A stretch of DNA of 27,218 nt from JAGNZR01 sp051652785 (GTDB taxonomy: Bacteria; Fusobacteriota; Fusobacteriia; Fusobacteriales; Fusobacteriaceae), in NCBI GenBank assembly GCA_051652785.1, contig JBOFUX010000019.1, positions 1 to 27,218 on the forward strand. Reading direction: 5' to 3'. A model generated the notes under the pieces. It was not told the origin of the DNA. It worked only from the letters and a program-made list of their open reading frames with translations, and searched no databases. Position numbers and translations under genes: made by a program. Of the stretch, positions 23,652 to 27,218 are shown in pieces; position 1 is the first letter of the stretch, and every line of letters begins with the position of its first letter.

Positions 23652-24836
23652 TTAAAATACATTACTCTCTTTCATTTTTTGAATTTCACTATCAGATAAA
23701 TTTAAAATTTCTTTACAAATTTCTTCTGTATGTTGTCCTAATGTAGGGGCAGGAGTTCTTATTTCTGCAGGATTTTTACTAAATTTCAGATGATTTCCTG
23801 TTATTTTCATTTTACCAGCTATAGGATGTTCTATATCTACAAACATCTCTCTTGCAATAACTTGAGGATCTTTTACAATTCTATCAATAGTATTTATAGG
23901 TGCGGCAGGAATTCCTTTCTCTAAAAGTAAAGTTACAGTATCATCTATAGTTTTTCCTACTAACCATTCTTCTATAATTGATTTTAGAAGAGCGTGATTT
24001 TGAACTCTTTTTGCATTAATACTAAATTTTTCATCATTAATTAATTCTGTTTTTTCCATACAAATTGCCAATAATTTAAATAATTTATCATTTCCGCACC
24101 CAATAACTAAACTTCCGTCGTCAGCTTTAAAAGAATCATAAGGATATACAGATTCATATCTATTTCCTATCTTTTCTGGATTTTTACCAGTTGTTAAGTA
24201 TATTTGAGTTATTATTTCCAGTGAAGATATTACCGAATCAACAAGAGCAACATCAACTTTCTGTCCTATACCTGTTTTTAATTTATGCACATAAGCTCCT
24301 AAAACTCCAATAGAAACAGAAAGCCCTGCTAAAACATCAGCCATAGCAGTACCAGTTCTAGTTGGTTCTCCACCTGGCCAACCTGTTGTACTCATAAGTC
24401 CACCCATAGCTTGACCAATAATATCATATCCCGCTCTTTCTTTATAAGGACCTGTGTGACCAAATCCAGATACACAACCATATATAATTCCTGGATTTAT
24501 TTTTTTTAATTCTTCATACCCAAGTCCTAATTTTTCCATTGTTCCTGGTCTGAAATTTTCCAATATAATATCTGATTTTTCTAATAATTTTATGAAAAGT
24601 TTTTTTCCTTCTTCTGTTTTAAGATTTAAGGTCATCCCTTTTTTATTTCTATTAAGGTTCATATAATAAGCACTTTCACCCTTAACAAAAGGAGCAAAAC
24701 TTCTACTATCATCTCCTTTTTTTGGAACTTCAATTTTAATTATTTCTGCTCCCATGTCTCCTAAAAGCATTCCGCAATAAGGTCCTGCTAAAACACGAGT
24801 CAAATCTAAAACACGTACACCATCTAAAACACCCAT
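23652..24836 (-). CDS. Family III (CaiB/BaiF) CoA-transferase
   Basis: A 394-residue CoA-transferase of the formyl-CoA transferase class, which moves CoA between carboxylates through an aspartyl-CoA intermediate. The catalytic Asp is probably Asp167 (GTAMADVLAG). VLAGPYCGMLLGDMGAEIIKIE at the N-terminus and the LENFRPGTMEKLG and YGCVSGFGHTGPY motifs are standard for the family. The start is the ATG at 24836 (MGVLDGVRVLDL), with AGGAGG 7-12 nt upstream; the longer frame back to 24908 would cover the promoter. It is the first gene of the run and is followed by the HMGL-like lyase. By analogy with succinyl-CoA:D-citramalate CoA-transferase of Chloroflexus it may activate citramalate; itaconate, mesaconate or 3-hydroxy-3-methylglutarate are alternatives. 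Confidence 0.92.
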   Translation of the reverse strand: MGVLDGVRVLDLTRVLAGPYCGMLLGDMGAEIIKIEVPKKGDDSRSFAPFVKGESAYYMNLNRNKKGMTLNLKTEEGKKLFIKLLEKSDIILENFRPGTMEKLGLGYEELKKINPGIIYGCVSGFGHTGPYKERAGYDIIGQAMGGLMSTTGWPGGEPTRTGTAMADVLAGLSVSIGVLGAYVHKLKTGIGQKVDVALVDSVISSLEIITQIYLTTGKNPEKIGNRYESVYPYDSFKADDGSLVIGCGNDKLFKLLAICMEKTELINDEKFSINAKRVQNHALLKSIIEEWLVGKTIDDTVTLLLEKGIPAAPINTIDRIVKDPQVIAREMFVDIEHPIAGKMKITGNHLKFSKNPAEIRTPAPTLGQHTEEICKEILNLSDSEIQKMKESNVF

Positions 24837-24861
24837 TAATTTCCTCCTTTTTCCTTTATGT

Positions 24862-24871
24862 CGACTAGTCG
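24862..24871. promoter_or_regulatory. Palindromic operator candidate at the operon start
   Basis: CGACTAGTCG, a perfect 10-bp palindrome with two CpG steps in very AT-rich DNA. It begins right at the predicted transcription start of the CoA-transferase promoter (about 24873), a classic repressor position. The adjacent GntR/FCD gene at 25083 is the natural candidate to bind it. Binding is inferred, not shown. Confidence 0.55.
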
Positions 24872-24879
24872 TTAATATA

Positions 24880-24908
24880 TTTATATTATATATTTTTTCA
24901 TTTGTCAA
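24880..24908 (-). promoter_or_regulatory. Promoter of the catabolic run
   Basis: On the minus strand TTGACA (24908-24903), a 17-nt spacer and TATAAA (24885-24880): perfect -35, 5 of 6 at -10, ideal spacing. The expected transcription start is near 24873, giving a leader of about 37 nt to the ATG at 24836 with AGGAGG. Confidence 0.8.
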
Positions 24909-24943
24909 GTTTTTTATTTGATTTTAAGTTATACAGTTTTATA

Positions 24944-25020
24944 AAAGAACAAAACGGCTTAAAGCTGACCAACTTAAATTCTGACAAGATATGAAGTTTT
25001 AAGTGAGTTGATTGTTCTTT
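24944..25020. repeat. 77-bp segment bounded by 9-bp inverted repeats
   Basis: AAAGAACAA (24944-24952) and TTGTTCTTT (25012-25020) are exact complements, and an inner pair ACTTAAA / TTTAAGT (24972-24978, 24998-25004) nests inside. The inside is less AT-rich than its surroundings (AAACGGCTTAAAGCTGACC). It looks like a small non-coding insertion (MITE-like). The right arm overlaps the -35 box of the gntR promoter. Confidence 0.4.
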
Positions 25021-25040
25021 AAAAAAAATTATGTTATAAT
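25012..25040 (+). promoter_or_regulatory. Promoter of the gntR gene
   Basis: TTGTTC (25012-25017), a 17-nt spacer and TATAAT (25035-25040), with an extended -10 TG one base upstream. It points away from the operon promoter at 24880-24908, so regulator and run are divergently transcribed from a 246-bp region. Confidence 0.7.
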
Positions 25041-25082
25041 AATTAAACAAGAAATAAAAAAAGAAATTTAAGAGGTAAAATA

Positions 25083-25820
25083 ATGCAACTTTGTACAATG
25101 GAAAAAGAAGAACATGAAAATATTAAAAATTATATTTATCGAGTTTTAAAAAGTAATATCATGAGTTTATTTTTAAAACCTGGAGAAAAAATTACTGAAA
25201 CTGAATTACAAATTTTTTTTAAAACTAGTCGTTCTCCTATAAGAGAAGCTCTAGTTAAACTTGAAAAAGAAAATTTAATAGAAATTTTTCCTCAAAGAGG
25301 AACTAGAGTTTCATTAATTGATTTAAATTTAGTTGATGATAGTCTTTTTATGAGAAAAATATTAGAAAATGAAGTTATGAAGTTAGTTTTAGATAAAAAA
25401 GATGAAAAAAAAATAATACTGAAAAAATTAGAGGATAATTATATTTTAATGAAAAAACTTCTTGATTTTGAATTAAATACAGATAATTTATTAGAATTTT
25501 TTTATTTAGATAATCTTTTCCATGAAAATATCTTTGAATATATAGGGCGAAAAAATGTTTGGGAAACACTCATATTTATAGGAACACATTATGAACGATT
25601 TAGAGTTTTAGAAATTGTAGAAAAAGCAAGTATTTCTTTTACACTAGAACAACACACTAGAATAATAAAAAGTATAAAAAATAGTGATTACGATATTGTT
25701 AGTTCCCTTAAAACACTTCATATTGGAAATTTTAATCATAGTTTTCAACACGTTTATAATAAATATCCTGATTTTTTTATTAATTCACTAAATGGTATAG
25801 GAAGTAATAAAAAGTCCTAA
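25083..25820 (+). CDS. GntR-family transcriptional regulator, FCD (FadR) type
   Basis: A 245-residue regulator. Residues 1-80 form the GntR winged helix: FLKPGEKITETELQIFFKTS, then RSPIREALVKLEKENLIEIF and PQRGTRVS. The remainder is an FCD ligand domain, with the metal/ligand residues Asp and His in LDNLFHENIF and His in EQHTRIIKSI and LHIGNF. FCD regulators sense small carboxylates or acyl compounds and usually repress next-door catabolic operons. AGAGG stands 7 nt before the ATG. The gene is divergent from the CoA-transferase run, and the palindrome at 24862-24871 is the best candidate operator. The inducer is probably the pathway substrate (inference). Confidence 0.93.
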   Translation: MQLCTMEKEEHENIKNYIYRVLKSNIMSLFLKPGEKITETELQIFFKTSRSPIREALVKLEKENLIEIFPQRGTRVSLIDLNLVDDSLFMRKILENEVMKLVLDKKDEKKIILKKLEDNYILMKKLLDFELNTDNLLEFFYLDNLFHENIFEYIGRKNVWETLIFIGTHYERFRVLEIVEKASISFTLEQHTRIIKSIKNSDYDIVSSLKTLHIGNFNHSFQHVYNKYPDFFINSLNGIGSNKKS

Positions 25821-25855
25821 AATTTATATTAATTTATTTTTTCTTATAATTTTTA

Positions 25856-25864
25856 TGATATAAT
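25856..25864 (+). promoter_or_regulatory. Extended -10 promoter of the alcohol dehydrogenase gene
   Basis: TGATATAAT, a TGn-extended consensus -10, 39 nt before the ATG at 25904. The -35 region is only T-rich, which is acceptable for an extended -10 promoter. Confidence 0.6.
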
Positions 25865-25903
25865 TTAAAATATCAAAATATAATATAATTGGGGGTATTA
25901 TTC

Positions 25904-27076
25904 ATGAACAATTTTACATTTTATAATCCAACAAAAATAATTTTTGGAAAAGGTGAATTAACGCAACTGGATAGTTTAGTTCCTAAAAATTCAAAAGTGT
26001 TAGTTCTCTATGGTGGAGGCTCAGTTAAAAAATTTGGAACTTTGAATATTGTTTTTGAAGAATTAAAAAAATCTCCTAGAGTTCTATTTGAGTTTGGTGG
26101 AATTGAACCTAATCCAAAATTTGAAACACTTATGAAAGCGGTGGAAATATGTAGAAAAGAAAAAATTGAATTTCTTTTAGCAGTTGGAGGTGGTTCTGTA
26201 ATGGATGGAACTAAATTTATATCCATAGCAGTATCAGCAAAAGAATACGTAGGAAGAGAAAAAGAATTAGTTTATAGTGGTCATAATGGAGTTACTCTAA
26301 AATCAGCATTACCTATTGGTACTGTTGTTACTTTACCAGCTACAGGGTCAGAAATGAATAGTGGTGGAGTTATTACCTTGGGAAAAGACAAACTTGCGAT
26401 TAGTAATCCATTAACATTCCCTGTATTTTCAATATTAGACCCCACTTTAACTTATACATTACCACCTACTCAAGTAGCAAATGGAATTATAGATACTTTT
26501 ATACATACAATTGAACAATATTTAACTTACCCTATAAATGCAACATTTCAAGATAGAACTTCAGAAGGTATTCTTAAAACTATGATTGAAATAGGACGTA
26601 AAACTATTGATAATCCAACAAATTATGATTTAAGAGCAAATCTTGTTTGGAATTCTACAATGGCACTTAATGGGCTTATAGGTGCTGGAGTTCCTCAAGA
26701 TTGGAGTACTCATATTCTCGGACATGAACTTACAGCTGTTTTTGGAATTGATCATGCTAAAACTCTTGCAGTGGTTTTACCAGCTCTCTGGAAAGTTAGA
26801 ATAGATAAAAAAGAGGAAAAATTAGCACAATATGCTAAAAGAGTTTGGCATATTACAGAGGGAACAACAAGAGAGAAAGCTTTTAAAGCTATTGAAAAAA
26901 CAGAAGAATTTTTTCAAAATTTAGGAATAAGTACTAAACTTAGCGATTACGGTGTTACAGAAAAACAGTTAGAAGAGGTAGTTGAAGGTTTAATAAGACA
27001 TAAATTTATAGCTCTTTCTGAAACTGGAGATTTAACACCAAAAATTGCAAAGGAAATTTATTTAAAAGCTCTTTAG
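25904..27076 (+). CDS. Iron-type (group III) alcohol dehydrogenase, YqhD/BdhA-like
   Basis: A 390-residue NADPH-type alcohol/aldehyde reductase. It matches YqhD almost column for column: the metal ligands Asp197, His201, His270 and His284 (ligand set D194/H198/H267/H281 in YqhD, a constant +3 shift), in GIIDTFIHTIEQY and WSTHILGHELTAVFGIDHAKTLA. The nucleotide-binding AVGGGSVMDGTKFI lies at residues 93-106 and PATGSEMNSG follows. YqhD-type enzymes reduce short-chain aldehydes, including butanal, and scavenge reactive aldehydes. The ATG at 25904 is chosen, with GGGGGT 8-13 nt before it; a TTG at 25889 would use up that RBS. It is transcribed separately from gntR and might remove aldehydes or balance redox in the fermentation. 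Confidence 0.92.
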   Translation: MNNFTFYNPTKIIFGKGELTQLDSLVPKNSKVLVLYGGGSVKKFGTLNIVFEELKKSPRVLFEFGGIEPNPKFETLMKAVEICRKEKIEFLLAVGGGSVMDGTKFISIAVSAKEYVGREKELVYSGHNGVTLKSALPIGTVVTLPATGSEMNSGGVITLGKDKLAISNPLTFPVFSILDPTLTYTLPPTQVANGIIDTFIHTIEQYLTYPINATFQDRTSEGILKTMIEIGRKTIDNPTNYDLRANLVWNSTMALNGLIGAGVPQDWSTHILGHELTAVFGIDHAKTLAVVLPALWKVRIDKKEEKLAQYAKRVWHITEGTTREKAFKAIEKTEEFFQNLGISTKLSDYGVTEKQLEEVVEGLIRHKFIALSETGDLTPKIAKEIYLKAL

Positions 27077-27218
27077 AAGAATTAGAGGCTAGAATAGTGG
27101 AATTAGATAAAAATGGTACTTATATAACATTTTGCTCAACCAATAGAAGGTCAGGAAAAGCTAATGAAATTTTAGTAGCTAGTGGATTTGAAAATATTTA
27201 TTACGATACAGTGGGAAT
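27077..27218 (+). pseudogene. Rhodanese-domain fragment, 5'-truncated and cut by the window edge
   Basis: The frame ELEARIVELDKNGTYITFCS followed by TNRRSGKANEILVASGFENI is the second half of a rhodanese domain, with the active-site Cys in FCSTNRRSG. The first half of the domain is missing because the alcohol dehydrogenase stop codon (27074-27076) lies immediately upstream. A GTG at 27097 with GAGG ahead could start translation, giving a protein of only the C-terminal half. Either this is a relic or a very short single-loop rhodanese; the 3' end lies beyond the window. Confidence 0.6.

Noticed and set aside
24898..25098. 66-codon minus-strand frame in the gntR/CoA-transferase control region
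   Set aside because: It overlaps the gntR start and both promoters, and its sequence is explained by AT-rich control DNA and the inverted-repeat segment.
25224..25233. ACTAGTCGTT inside gntR, shared with the right half of the operator candidate
   Set aside because: It encodes part of the winged helix (TSRS) and lacks the other palindrome half, so the match is most likely chance.

Overview
The window is very AT-rich (roughly three quarters A+T by eye). It has strong AGGAGG ribosome binding sites, short gaps between genes and some TTG starts. Together with the gene types (YjjI/YjjW glycyl radical pair, BMP-type binding protein, AbgT, MatC-like, CitMHS and YjiGH transporters, YqhD-type alcohol dehydrogenase) this suggests an anaerobic, amino-acid or organic-acid fermenting bacterium, most likely a Fusobacterium relative. 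The taxonomy is inferred from composition and gene style only.

Layout. 1-450: relic of a DDE transposase and a bidirectional terminator. 518-4179 (minus): a three-gene ABC importer of the Fe3+/2-aminoethylphosphonate type. 4604-5857: a YgjP-type metallopeptidase gene (plus) and two small minus-strand genes, one with a G8 tract just before its start. 6247-9613 (minus): BMP binding protein, glycyl radical enzyme YjjI and its activase YjjW. 9779-24836 (minus): a 15 kb run of fourteen catabolic and transport genes. 25083-25820 (plus): divergent GntR/FCD regulator. 25904-27076 (plus): YqhD-type alcohol dehydrogenase, then a 5'-truncated rhodanese fragment at the window edge.

The main object of interest is the 15 kb run. 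It starts from a near-consensus promoter (TTGACA-17-TATAAA) with a perfect 10-bp palindrome at the expected transcription start, close to the gntR gene. The order is family III CoA-transferase, HMG-CoA-lyase-like enzyme, D-2-hydroxyacid dehydrogenase, CitMHS transporter, STM3117-like VOC protein, M20 amidohydrolase, AbgT transporter, leuC relic, MatC-like transporter, LeuC-like and LeuD-like hydratase subunits, YjiH, YjiG, YtcJ-like amidohydrolase, PrpF-family isomerase. The enzyme classes fit a route for C5 branched dicarboxylates: itaconate or mesaconate, isomerised to citraconate (PrpF), hydrated to (R)-citramalate (LeuCD-like), activated by the CoA-transferase and cleaved by the HMG-CoA-lyase-like enzyme to acetyl-CoA and pyruvate. 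The VOC protein belongs to a group that in Salmonella sits beside the itaconate-degradation genes. The substrate is inference, but the parts list is coherent and differs from the known Rip/Ict-Ich-Ccl set.

The run also records its own history. A decayed copy of the 5' end of leuC, with the 3' end of the upstream transporter gene, lies at 16876-17105. A 26-bp direct repeat stands ahead of both the M20-AbgT unit and the MatC-leuC unit. This suggests a duplicated leader-transporter-leuC block in which one copy acquired M20 and AbgT and lost leuC.
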